From Clostridiaceae bacterium (GTDB lineage: Bacteria > Bacillota > Clostridia > Lachnospirales > Lachnospiraceae): a DNA stretch of 64,000 nt. The notes below the pieces were generated by a model. The model saw only the letters and a program-made list of their open reading frames with translations. It did not search any database and was not told the DNA's origin. Of this stretch, positions 55,049 through 63,155 are shown piece after piece (position 1 is the first letter of the stretch; each line of letters begins with the position of its first letter). The DNA lies in the NCBI GenBank assembly GCA_902362865.1, contig CABIYE010000001.1, positions 310,001 to 374,000 of the forward strand. The letters are read 5' to 3'. Position numbers and translations under genes: made by a program.

Positions 55049-56011
55049 ATGAAGAAAACGATTGATGTAATAGTTCCGGTATACCGGCCGGACAGAAAAT
55101 TAGAACAGCTTTTATACCGCTTATCCAGGCAGAGTTTGGAGATTCGCAACATTATTCTGATGCATACACAGGATGGTTGTGGTCTGGAGTGGGCTATGGA
55201 AAAATATCCCAACATCATTGTAAAAGATATTTTGCCGGAAGATTTCGATCATGGAGGAACGAGAGATGAGGGAATCCGGATGTCGGATGCAGATGTTATT
55301 GTGTGTATGACACAGGATGCAGTGCCGGCGGATGAGAATCTGATTGCGGAGCTTACGGAAAAGCTGGGGGAGGACGGCATTGCTGCTGCTTATGCCAGGC
55401 AGCTTCCCGGGGAGGACTGTGACATATTGGAAAGGTATACCCGAAGATTTAATTATCCTCCGGAGAGCCTGGTGAAATCTTCAGCAGATCTGGAACGACT
55501 TGGAATTAAGACATACTTCTGTTCTAATGTGTGCGCGGCGTATTGCAGGGAAATATACTGTGAGCTTGGGGGATTTGAGTCGGGAACAATTTTTAATGAA
55601 GATATGATTTATGCAGCAAAGCTTATAAAGTCAGGGTACAGCATCGCTTACTGTGCAAAAGCCAGGGTCATACATTCCCATAATTATACGAATTTTCAGC
55701 AATTTCAGCGAAATTTTGATATGGCAGTGTCTCAGGCGGATCACCCGGAGATTTTTAAAGGGGTGAAGTCTGAAACGGAGGGGATGCGTCTGGTGAAAAA
55801 GACGGCGGGGTATCTGTTCCGATCGGGACATCCGTTCCGGCTTTTTTCATTGTTTTTGAAAAGTGGGGCGAAGTATGCGGGCTATCAGGCAGGACTTCAT
55901 TATCGCTTGCTTCCATGCCGGATAGTAAAAAAATGTACCATGAATCCAAGATATTGGGTAAAATGCAAAAAACCCGATGAAAATGTTGAAATTTCACATA
56001 AAATGGGGTAA
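55049..56011 (+). CDS. GT2 glycosyltransferase (RgpB/rhamnosyltransferase-like)
   Basis: 320 residues. VIVPVYRPDRKLEQLL at the start, then the DFDHGGTRDEGIRMSDADV segment, whose HGGTR pattern is characteristic of wall rhamnosyltransferases, CMTQDAVP as metal site and FNEDMIYAAKLIKSGY. The C-terminus is basic with aromatic residues, suggesting a peripheral membrane enzyme. AGAGGAACG precedes the ATG. It lies between two LCP genes, suggesting it acts late on the same polymer they attach. Confidence 0.9.
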   Translation: MKKTIDVIVPVYRPDRKLEQLLYRLSRQSLEIRNIILMHTQDGCGLEWAMEKYPNIIVKDILPEDFDHGGTRDEGIRMSDADVIVCMTQDAVPADENLIAELTEKLGEDGIAAAYARQLPGEDCDILERYTRRFNYPPESLVKSSADLERLGIKTYFCSNVCAAYCREIYCELGGFESGTIFNEDMIYAAKLIKSGYSIAYCAKARVIHSHNYTNFQQFQRNFDMAVSQADHPEIFKGVKSETEGMRLVKKTAGYLFRSGHPFRLFSLFLKSGAKYAGYQAGLHYRLLPCRIVKKCTMNPRYWVKCKKPDENVEISHKMG

Positions 56012-56067
56012 TATGAAAGACGGATTATTGATATTTGAATTTTATTCATGTCAGAAAGGGTACAAAG

Positions 56068-57375
56068 ATGGCGAGAAAAAAGCGGAGAAGAAGGGGAAGA
56101 AAGCGGGGATTTGCCGCCTGGTCAGCGGGTAAAAAGATTGGTGTTGTTGTCGGATGCCTGTTTCTTGCGCTTCTTGTAACAGGTACATTATATGCTGCAA
56201 GTAAGATAGGTAAGCTTGAGACAACGACTCTGGATGCAAATAAGCTGAATATATCAGAAGAGACAGAAGTTCAGGCGACGGGATATACGAATGTCGCATT
56301 ATTTGGTCTTGATTCCCGTGAAGGCGATCTGGGTAAAGGGAACCGAAGTGATACGATTATGATAGCGAGCCTGAATAATGAAACAAAAGAAATCAGGTTG
56401 GTATCCGTTTATCGGGACACTTTAATGGAACTGGATGACGGAAGCTATAATAAAGCGAATGCGGCGTATTCATTTGGAGGACCGGAAGGCGCGATATCCA
56501 TGATTAACCGAAACATGGACATGAATATTGAAAAGTATGTAGCGGTGAATTTTAATGCGCTTGTCGATGTGATTGATGCTCTGGGAGGAGTTGATATTAC
56601 GATGACGGCAGAAGAAGTGGTACATATGAATAATTATTGTGTGGAAACTTCTGAAGTTACAGGCGTTGATTATACACGAATTGAGCCGGAAGTGGCAGGA
56701 ACATACCATCTGAATGGCGTTCAGGCTGTATCTTATTCCCGAATCAGATATACGGCAGGGGGAGATTTTGAGAGAGCTTCCAGACAAAGGCTGGTGCTTA
56801 GTCTGATAGCAGAAAAGGCGCAGTCTATGTCGATTGGACAGATTAATAAGATTATTGATAGCGTGTTCCCGCAGATTTCGACGAATTTTACCCTGACAGA
56901 GATGTTGGCTTATGCGGCGGACTTCCAGAAATATAAGATGGGAGATTCGCTGGGATTTCCGTCAGAGAATACGTCGGCTATGCTCAGTGATGTGGGAAGC
57001 GTAGTGATACCAAATACCTTGTCTTCTAATCTGAAGGAAGTGCATTTCTTCTTATTTAGTGAAGAGTCTTATACAGCTTCTTCACGGGTTCAGGAGATAG
57101 AGTCGGGAATAGAATTGAGGGCCGAGGGAACTTCAGATGTCAGTGATGATTATGAAGATTATGAAGATTATGGCGGCTACGATGATTATGAGAGCTGGGA
57201 TGACGAATATGATTCCTATGACGGCTACGGCAGTGGAAGTGGTACGAACAGCAGTCGTGATAATTATGATTCTTCCGGCGGCTATAATGATTATACCGAA
57301 GACGATACCTATGATGATTCCTATAATGATTCTGAAGATTATTATGTGGAAGAAGACAGTAGTTATTGGGAGTAA
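56068..57375 (+). CDS. LytR-CpsA-Psr (LCP) family ligase, second copy with acidic Tyr-rich tail
   Basis: A 435-residue paralogue of the LCP protein at 53.7 kb: basic N-terminus (KKRRRRGRKRG), a hydrophobic segment (about 24-47), NVALFGLDSREGD, SVYRDTLME, and SYSRIRYTAGGDFERASRQR with the catalytic arginines. The start at 56068 follows AAAGGG by seven bases. The last ~75 residues are again Asp, Tyr, Ser and Gly rich but with a less regular repeat (YEDYEDYGGYDDYESWDD), so the tail evolved separately from the first copy or diverged quickly. Two ligases may serve two polymers or two growth phases. Confidence 0.93.
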   Translation: MARKKRRRRGRKRGFAAWSAGKKIGVVVGCLFLALLVTGTLYAASKIGKLETTTLDANKLNISEETEVQATGYTNVALFGLDSREGDLGKGNRSDTIMIASLNNETKEIRLVSVYRDTLMELDDGSYNKANAAYSFGGPEGAISMINRNMDMNIEKYVAVNFNALVDVIDALGGVDITMTAEEVVHMNNYCVETSEVTGVDYTRIEPEVAGTYHLNGVQAVSYSRIRYTAGGDFERASRQRLVLSLIAEKAQSMSIGQINKIIDSVFPQISTNFTLTEMLAYAADFQKYKMGDSLGFPSENTSAMLSDVGSVVIPNTLSSNLKEVHFFLFSEESYTASSRVQEIESGIELRAEGTSDVSDDYEDYEDYGGYDDYESWDDEYDSYDGYGSGSGTNSSRDNYDSSGGYNDYTEDDTYDDSYNDSEDYYVEEDSSYWE

Positions 57376-57401
57376 AATGCATTGAGAAAGGAACAGGAAC
57401 G

Positions 57402-58880
57402 ATGAAAAGGATAAAAAAGACAATATTATCTATGCTTTGTGTGAGTATGCTGGCAATGTTGATGCCGACAGTCGCGTTTGCTGCTAATGGAGAACTTCGT
57501 TTTTCCGATCCGACAGCATCTGCCGGCGCAACGGTGGAAGTGACAGCTAAGTTCAGCGCAGATGCAGGTATTACGGATGCAAAAGCTACTTTGAGTTATG
57601 ATACCAGTTATCTTGAGTTTGTAAGCGGAGATGGAGCATCGGGCAGTGATGGGCAGATTGAACTGACAGGAACCGGAGACGGAAGCAGCACAGAGCTGAA
57701 TTGGACATTACAGTTCCGGGCGCTTGCAGAAGGTACGGGGAAAGTTGAAGTTCTGACAGCCACAGGTACGGCTTCTAATGGTACAAGTATTCAGGTGACG
57801 AAAGGAAGTTCTACTGTAACGATTGGACCTGGCGATGGTACACAGACAGCGGCGGCGGATACGACTGCGGTTGGAAGCGGAGCAGCAGTAGATGTAAATG
57901 GAACACAGTATACGGTTAATAATGATTTTTCAGATGCACTGATTCCGCAGGGGTTTGAGCGGACACAGATAGAATTCGAGGGTCAGACTTGCAATGCGGC
58001 TATACAGGCCTCCAGTGGAAAGTATGTAATCTATCTTACCGGACAGAGCGGAGAGAGCACATTTTTCCTGTATGATCCGGATGACGGTTCAATTAGTCCG
58101 TTTGAGCAGATTAATATTTCAGCTTCAAGGTATATTATACTTTTAGATGACGACGTAAGCAGCAATCTGCCGACCGGTTATCAGAAGACAAGCATTGAGG
58201 TTGAAGGCAATGAGTTCCCGGCATGGCAGAAAGAGGGGGATGTAGACTACTATGTAGTTTATGCACTGAATAGTGATGGGAAGAAAGGCTTTTACCAATA
58301 TGACGTAGTAGATGAAACTTATCAGAGAACAGCGCCTGAAGCGCAGGAAGAAGAGACAGCAGAGTCATCTTCAAGGGTTGGGAAAGTGTTGGACAAGGTA
58401 GAAAAGTACCTGGATATTATCGCTATTGTGATAGGTGTTCTATTCTTGCTCCTGATTATTATATTGATCGTCAAATCTGTACAGTTAAGACATCGGGATG
58501 ATGAGTTGGATGAGCTTTATGACAAATATGGAATTGATGAAGAAGACGAGGAAGATGAAGAAGAGCTTCCGGTGAAAAATAAAAAAGAACCGAAGGTAAA
58601 AGAAAAGAAAAAGAAAGCGGTATATGACGAAGAGGATTATCCTGAGATGGATTATGAAGAGGCGGTCAGAAAGAAAGATTCCAAAAAGAAAGCTTCTCAA
58701 AAAAAATCTAAGGGTGAAGATGATTTTGAAGAGTTAAGCGATTTTATGGATGAAGATTATGATGACTATGAAGAGGATGATTTCGACGATTTCGATGAGG
58801 AATTGGAGAAACTGCCGAAACGCCGCAGTCATGCCGAAGAAGATGATACATTTAAAATGGATATTATTGATCTTGATTAA
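57402..58880 (+). CDS. Secreted cohesin-like domain protein with single membrane span and long charged tail
   Basis: 492 residues. Signal peptide ending AFA-AN (about residue 27). Residues ~30-150 fit a cohesin/carbohydrate-binding-like beta-sandwich (FSDPTASAGATVEVTAKFSA, KATLSYDTSYLEFVSGDG). A second extracellular region (~165-320) is of unknown type. One hydrophobic membrane segment lies near residues 345-365. The final ~125 residues are extremely rich in Asp, Glu and Lys, probably cytoplasmic. The start at 57402 follows GAGAAAGGAACAGGAAC. No dockerin partner is visible here. It may sense or bind the surface polymer made by the adjacent genes; that is inference from position. Confidence 0.8.
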   Translation: MKRIKKTILSMLCVSMLAMLMPTVAFAANGELRFSDPTASAGATVEVTAKFSADAGITDAKATLSYDTSYLEFVSGDGASGSDGQIELTGTGDGSSTELNWTLQFRALAEGTGKVEVLTATGTASNGTSIQVTKGSSTVTIGPGDGTQTAAADTTAVGSGAAVDVNGTQYTVNNDFSDALIPQGFERTQIEFEGQTCNAAIQASSGKYVIYLTGQSGESTFFLYDPDDGSISPFEQINISASRYIILLDDDVSSNLPTGYQKTSIEVEGNEFPAWQKEGDVDYYVVYALNSDGKKGFYQYDVVDETYQRTAPEAQEEETAESSSRVGKVLDKVEKYLDIIAIVIGVLFLLLIIILIVKSVQLRHRDDELDELYDKYGIDEEDEEDEEELPVKNKKEPKVKEKKKKAVYDEEDYPEMDYEEAVRKKDSKKKASQKKSKGEDDFEELSDFMDEDYDDYEEDDFDDFDEELEKLPKRRSHAEEDDTFKMDIIDLD

Positions 58881-58889
58881 TCAAGTGTT

Positions 58890-58919
58890 AAGGAGGATGC
58901 TGAGAGGCATTCTCCTTTT
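58890..58919 (+). terminator. Probable terminator after the cohesin-like gene
   Basis: An 11-bp stem (58890-58900 with 58907-58917, one G-U pair) and a six-base loop, followed by only a short T run that merges with the next -35 box. Confidence 0.6.
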
Positions 58920-58946
58920 GACATATAGGAGGCAATTTGCTACAAT
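58918..58946 (+). promoter_or_regulatory. Sigma-A promoter of glmS
   Basis: TTGACA (58918-58923), 17-base spacer, TACAAT (58941-58946), 57 bases before the glmS start. The leader is far too short for a glmS ribozyme. Confidence 0.82.
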
Positions 58947-59003
58947 AGCAGTGATAGTGCAAAATGGTATTTGTACAAATAATAAGTTAGGAGTAGAAAA
59001 AAT

Positions 59004-60830
59004 ATGTGTGGAATTGTAGGCTACATTGGAAATCAGCAGGCAGCGCCGATTCTTCTGGATGGGCTGGGAAAACTGGAGTACAGAGGATATGATTCAGCAG
59101 GCATTGCAGTATATGATGGTAACGAAATAAATATGGTGAAATCCCAGGGACGACTGAAAGTATTGAACGAGCTTACTCATGATGGTGAGACATTGAAAGG
59201 AACGCTGGGAATCGGCCATACACGCTGGGCAACACATGGTATACCTTCAGACGCGAATGCACATCCGCATTTTAATAAAGACAAAAGTATTGTAGTAGTA
59301 CATAATGGGATTATTGAAAATTATCTGAAGTTAAAGAAAAAGCTGCTTGCTCATGGATATGAATTTATGTCCGAGACGGATACAGAAGTTATCGCTCATT
59401 TACTGGATTATTATTATAAGGGAAATCCGCTCCAGGCAATTACAAAAATCATGCATCGAATGGAGGGCTCCTATGCGCTGGGAATCATTTTCAAGGATCA
59501 TCCGAATGAATTGTACGCAGTGAGAAAAGATAGTCCTTTGATTGTGGGAAAGACGGATGGAGGTAATATTATTGCGTCTGATGTGCCAGCGGTCCTTCGT
59601 TATACAAGAGATGTTTACTTTATTGAAAATGAAGAAATTGTCAAGATGACGGAGACGTCAATGGAGTTCTACAATGTAGATGAGGAAATCATAGAGAAAG
59701 ATTCTACTCATATTGAGTGGGATGTAAATGCTGCGGAAAAGGGCGGATATGAGCATTTTATGCTGAAAGAGATGTATGAACAGCCCAAAGCGATTACGGA
59801 CACATTTTCTCCGCGGCTGAAGGATGGAAAAATTGTAATTGAAGAGTTGGGAATGAGTGACGAAGATATTCTGGCAATTAAGAAGATTATGATTGTTGCC
59901 TGTGGTTCTGCTTATCACACAGGAATGACCAGCAAGTATGTATTTGAAGGGCTGGCGCGTATCCCCGTAGAGGTGGATTTGGCCTCAGAGTTCCGTTATC
60001 GTGATCCAATTATTGAGGAGGGGACACTTCTTATCGTAGTCAGCCAGTCGGGTGAGACTGCGGATACGTTGGCGGCATTAAGAGAAGCAAAGGCAAAGGG
60101 AGCCAGAGTTCTGGGTATTGTGAATGTTGTGGGAAGTTCCATTGCCAGAGAAGCAGATAATGTAATGTATACCTGGGCGGGACCGGAAATTGCGGTTGCT
60201 ACTACAAAAGCATATTCCGCTCAATTAATTGCTTTATATCTGCTTGCGATGAAATTCGCGCATGTCAGAGGAAAGCTGGACGATGAAAATCTGGCTTCTA
60301 TGATTGAAGAGTTAAAAGAAATTCCAACGCAGGTAGAGATGCTTTTGAATAATAAGAATAAAATTCAGAAGTTTGCGAATCGTTATCTTGCCGCAAGAGA
60401 TATTTTCTTTATCGGGCGGGGCGTTGATTATGCGATATCCCTGGAAGGTTCGCTGAAATTGAAGGAGATTTCCTATATACATTCTGAGGCTTATGCGGCA
60501 GGGGAACTAAAGCATGGGACGATTTCTCTGATTGAGGAGGGAACTCTTGTAGCAGCGGTGCTTACGCAGGAGGATCTTTACAAGAAAATGATTAGTAATA
60601 TGGTAGAGGTTAAAACCAGAGGAGCCTTTGTTATGGCAGTGACGAATGTGGATAACACAGAGGTTGAAAGAGCGGCGGATTATGTGGTTTACATTCCGAA
60701 GACCAATAAGTATTTTACCAACTCCCTGGCAATTATTCCGCTTCAGTTATTTGGCTATTACGTATCTGTTGGAAAAGGGTGTGACGTGGATAAACCGAGA
60801 AATTTGGCAAAATCAGTAACAGTTGAATAA
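59004..60830 (+). CDS. glmS: Glutamine-fructose-6-phosphate aminotransferase (isomerizing)
   Basis: Makes glucosamine-6-phosphate, the entry point to UDP-GlcNAc for peptidoglycan and wall polymers. 608 residues: N-terminal glutamine amidotransferase domain starting MCGIVGYIGN with the nucleophile Cys that becomes residue 1, GIGHTRWATHG and the HNGIIENY segment, then two SIS domains (CGSAYHTG; SQSGETADT) and the C-terminal KPRNLAKSVTVE. Complete and ordinary. TAGGAG precedes the ATG. It has its own promoter. No known glmS ribozyme core is visible in the 123 bases upstream, so control must differ from B. subtilis. Confidence 0.98.
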   Translation: MCGIVGYIGNQQAAPILLDGLGKLEYRGYDSAGIAVYDGNEINMVKSQGRLKVLNELTHDGETLKGTLGIGHTRWATHGIPSDANAHPHFNKDKSIVVVHNGIIENYLKLKKKLLAHGYEFMSETDTEVIAHLLDYYYKGNPLQAITKIMHRMEGSYALGIIFKDHPNELYAVRKDSPLIVGKTDGGNIIASDVPAVLRYTRDVYFIENEEIVKMTETSMEFYNVDEEIIEKDSTHIEWDVNAAEKGGYEHFMLKEMYEQPKAITDTFSPRLKDGKIVIEELGMSDEDILAIKKIMIVACGSAYHTGMTSKYVFEGLARIPVEVDLASEFRYRDPIIEEGTLLIVVSQSGETADTLAALREAKAKGARVLGIVNVVGSSIAREADNVMYTWAGPEIAVATTKAYSAQLIALYLLAMKFAHVRGKLDDENLASMIEELKEIPTQVEMLLNNKNKIQKFANRYLAARDIFFIGRGVDYAISLEGSLKLKEISYIHSEAYAAGELKHGTISLIEEGTLVAAVLTQEDLYKKMISNMVEVKTRGAFVMAVTNVDNTEVERAADYVVYIPKTNKYFTNSLAIIPLQLFGYYVSVGKGCDVDKPRNLAKSVTVE

Positions 60831-60940
60831 AATGGGAGGGTTTCAAATATTTTTAATCCTTTTATCACAATTTCAACACAATTTGGCGTTAGACTACTAA
60901 CATAAATAAAACAAAAGCATTTATGGAAGGAGTCTTAACC

Positions 60941-62215
60941 ATGTATAATGAATATAATTACTATGATCCGAATCAGGAGGATCCGAACAACATATTTGAT
61001 GAGCAGCCAAAAGAGACAAAACAGCCAAAGCAGAAGAAAAAGATGCCCAATTGGGGAAAAGCGGTCTGCCTGGGGCTGGTCTTTGGATTGACAGCCGGTG
61101 TGGCATTTCAGGGTGTCAATTGGGCTGGAAATAAGATCACAGGAGATTCCGGGAAGACGCAGGAAGTAAAGCAGGCATCCACAGTTAATACAACGCAGCT
61201 TTCACAGTCTTCCAGTACGGTAACTGCTGATGTATCGGCGATTGTAGAAAAGGTAATGCCGTCGGTAGTATCCATTACGAATCTGAGCGTTCAGGAGGTA
61301 CAGAGCTTCTTTGGAAGTATCCAGCAGCAGGAGAGTATCAGCGTGGGTTCGGGAATTATTATCAGCCAGAATGATTCAGAACTTTTGATTGTAACGAATA
61401 ACCATGTGGTAGAGGGCGCGAATACATTGACGGTTACATTCGACGATGGAGAAAGTGTAGAGGCAAATATTAAAGGAACCGATGCAGCAAAGGATCTGGC
61501 AGTAGTAGCAGTTCCCCTGGATTCCATTGAAGATTCAACAATGGAGGCGATTGCAGTTGCGTCGCTTGGAGATTCTGATGCATTGCAGGTTGGAGAGCCG
61601 GCGATTGCAATTGGGAACGCATTGGGGTATGGACAGTCTGTTACAACAGGGATTATCTCGGCACTGAACCGAGACCTGGAGATGGAAGGTTTTGACAGTA
61701 AATTAATCCAGACCGATGCAGCAATCAATCCCGGAAACAGCGGCGGAGCACTCTTAAATGCAAATGGAGAAGTTATTGGGATTAATACGGTTAAGGTGAA
61801 CGCAAATGCAGTAGAGGGCATGGGATATGCAATCCCTATTTCCGATGCAAGTGAGGTAATTACGAATCTTATGAACCGGGAGACCCGTACAAAAGTATCT
61901 GAAGATGAACAAGGATACTTGGGAATTGAAGGCGCAGACGTATCCTCTGACAGCGCGCAGATGTATAACATGCCGGTAGGTGTTTACATTTCTAATGTAA
62001 TTGATAATGGAGGTGCAAAAGAGGCGGGGCTCTCTAAGGGAACAATTATTACAGAACTGGACGGAATCACAATCGACAGTATGTCTACTTTGAAGGAACA
62101 GCTTCAATATTATAAAGCTGGTGAGACGGTGACTTTGACGGTACAGGTACCAAATTCCAGAGGAGAGTACACGGAGCAGGAAGTTTCTGTTACACTTGGT
62201 GACAGCGCAAATTAA
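60941..62215 (+). CDS. HtrA/DegP-like membrane-anchored serine protease with PDZ domain
   Basis: A surface quality-control protease. 424 residues from the ATG at 60941 (AAGGAG about 10 bases upstream; an ATG at 60923 overlaps that site and is less likely). A ~40-residue cytoplasmic N-terminus rich in Asn, Gln and Lys, one hydrophobic segment (about 44-65), then a trypsin-like domain with catalytic His155 (TNNHVVEG), Asp185 (KDLAVV) and Ser267 (GNSGGA). A PDZ domain occupies the last ~100 residues (YLGIEGADV; GLSKGTIITELDG). A single-gene unit ended by a terminator. Confidence 0.95.
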   Translation: MYNEYNYYDPNQEDPNNIFDEQPKETKQPKQKKKMPNWGKAVCLGLVFGLTAGVAFQGVNWAGNKITGDSGKTQEVKQASTVNTTQLSQSSSTVTADVSAIVEKVMPSVVSITNLSVQEVQSFFGSIQQQESISVGSGIIISQNDSELLIVTNNHVVEGANTLTVTFDDGESVEANIKGTDAAKDLAVVAVPLDSIEDSTMEAIAVASLGDSDALQVGEPAIAIGNALGYGQSVTTGIISALNRDLEMEGFDSKLIQTDAAINPGNSGGALLNANGEVIGINTVKVNANAVEGMGYAIPISDASEVITNLMNRETRTKVSEDEQGYLGIEGADVSSDSAQMYNMPVGVYISNVIDNGGAKEAGLSKGTIITELDGITIDSMSTLKEQLQYYKAGETVTLTVQVPNSRGEYTEQEVSVTLGDSAN

Positions 62216-62230
62216 ATAAACCCATGACAG

Positions 62231-62256
62231 ACGGCAGTCCGGCGGACTGCCGTTTT
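62231..62256 (+). terminator. Intrinsic terminator after the HtrA-like gene
   Basis: A ten-bp stem (ACGGCAGTCC and GGACTGCCGT, with GC between) followed by a TTTT run. Confidence 0.85.
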
Positions 62257-62317
62257 CACGTTCTGGAATATTTTCCATATCATAATACTGTAAATGTTTA
62301 TGGAAGGAGTAATGCAC

Positions 62318-62626
62318 ATGCCGAATTATCGTTATAATACACCGGAGTACATGCGCCGCGGTAATTCTTGCGGATGTCAGCAAGAACGCCGGCAAATGAC
62401 AGAAAACAGGCAGACGGGACAGATGACAGAGCGGCGGACAATGCGAAATACAATGCGGGATGACATGCAGGAAGATACCTGCTGTGAATGCCTGACAGAT
62501 ATGCCGCTTGCAATGGCGTATGTTCCGTGGCAGGAATGGCGTGCAATATATGATGTAGATAAAGGATTCCATTGTGGCACGATTTTCGAGGAGCTTACAA
62601 AACCATTCAAGGGAGGGTGCTGTTGA
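62318..62626 (+). CDS. cotJA: Spore coat-associated protein CotJA
   Basis: First gene of the cotJABC spore-coat operon, made in the mother cell in relatives. 102 residues from the ATG at 62318, eight bases after AAGGAG; earlier ATGs lie too close to or over that site. The N-terminal half is rich in Arg, Gln and Met; the C-terminal half is the CotJA domain (DMPLAMAYVPWQEW, then GTIFEELTKPF). The stop overlaps the cotJB start by one base. Its presence indicates a spore-forming lineage. Confidence 0.93.
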   Translation: MPNYRYNTPEYMRRGNSCGCQQERRQMTENRQTGQMTERRTMRNTMRDDMQEDTCCECLTDMPLAMAYVPWQEWRAIYDVDKGFHCGTIFEELTKPFKGGCC

Positions 62627-62898
62627 TGGCTGATAACAAACCATGCAGAAGAGAATTGATGGAATGGATCAATGTGGTAAGTTTTGCAGTAGATGATGTA
62701 AAACTATTTTTGGATACACATCCTTGTGATAAACAGGCGCTTGCTTTTTTTGAAGAATATCAGAAACAGAGGAATCATGCTTTGAAAGAATACGCAAAGT
62801 ATTATGGTCCGCTTACAATCGACACAGTTGATACGGATGCGTGCGAGAACTGGAGTTGGGTGAATGAACCATGGCCGTGGCAGGAAGGAGGATGCTAG
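62626..62898 (+). CDS. cotJB: Spore coat protein CotJB
   Basis: 90 residues from the ATG at 62626, which shares a base with the cotJA stop; GGGAGGG lies just upstream. CotJB-family features: RRELMEWINVVSFAVDDVKLFLDTHP, ALAFFEEYQ and YGPLTI, and a tryptophan-rich end. It works with CotJA and CotJC in the spore coat of relatives. Intact. Confidence 0.93.
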   Translation: MADNKPCRRELMEWINVVSFAVDDVKLFLDTHPCDKQALAFFEEYQKQRNHALKEYAKYYGPLTIDTVDTDACENWSWVNEPWPWQEGGC

Positions 62899-62901
62899 TG
62901 T

Positions 62902-63120
62902 ATGTGGAATTATGAGAAAAGATTACAGTATCCGGTAAAAATCTCACAAACCAATCCCAAAATCGCACAGGTAATCATCTCGCAGTTTGGCGGACCTGAC
63001 GGGGAACTTGCGGCTTCTATGAGGTATCTGGCTCAGCGATATACAATGCCTTATAAAGAAGTGACAGGGATATTGACGGATATAGGGACGGAAGAATCCG
63101 CCCGTAATTGTTGTTACTAA
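62902..63120 (+). pseudogene. cotJC: CotJC (manganese catalase-like coat protein), truncated after ~65 native codons
   Basis: The N-terminus is typical CotJC: MWNYEKRLQYPVKI, VIISQFGGPDGELAASMRYL, QRYTMPYKEVTGILTDIGTEE. Complete CotJC proteins are about 190-200 residues with a ferritin-like di-manganese core whose ligands lie mostly after this point. Here the native sequence stops at about 63096 and the frame runs seven codons (ending RNCCY) into foreign DNA carrying a serine recombinase gene on the other strand. The catalytic part is therefore missing from this window. If the rest lies at the far end of the element, excision would restore it. AGGAAGGAGG precedes the ATG. Confidence 0.88.
63088..63100. 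other. Putative attachment-site junction of an integrated element in cotJC
   Basis: Similarity to CotJC coding sequence ends within GGACGGAAGAATCC (about 63087-63100). The recombinase gene ends 32 bases further on. GA dinucleotides in this stretch are possible crossover cores for a large serine recombinase. The exact site cannot be set without the other end. Confidence 0.5.
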
Positions 63121-63122
63121 TG

Positions 63123-63155
63123 AAAAAGCCCCTAAATACGCGGGATTCGGGGCTT
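63123..63155 (-). terminator. Intrinsic terminator of the recombinase gene
   Basis: Read on the minus strand: AAGCCCC, 16 bases, GGGGCTT, then a T run (63123-63127). It overlaps the recombinase stop codon and would also shield cotJ from leftward reading. Confidence 0.7.

Noticed and set aside
58881..59003. glmS ribozyme/riboswitch upstream of glmS
   Set aside because: Only 123 bases, mostly taken up by a terminator and a sigma-A promoter; the predicted leader is about 50 bases and shows none of the ribozyme's paired core.
62276..62283. Sigma-E promoter for cotJ (CATATCAT as -10)
   Set aside because: The -10 resembles the consensus, but no acceptable -35 lies 14 bases upstream; too weak to annotate.
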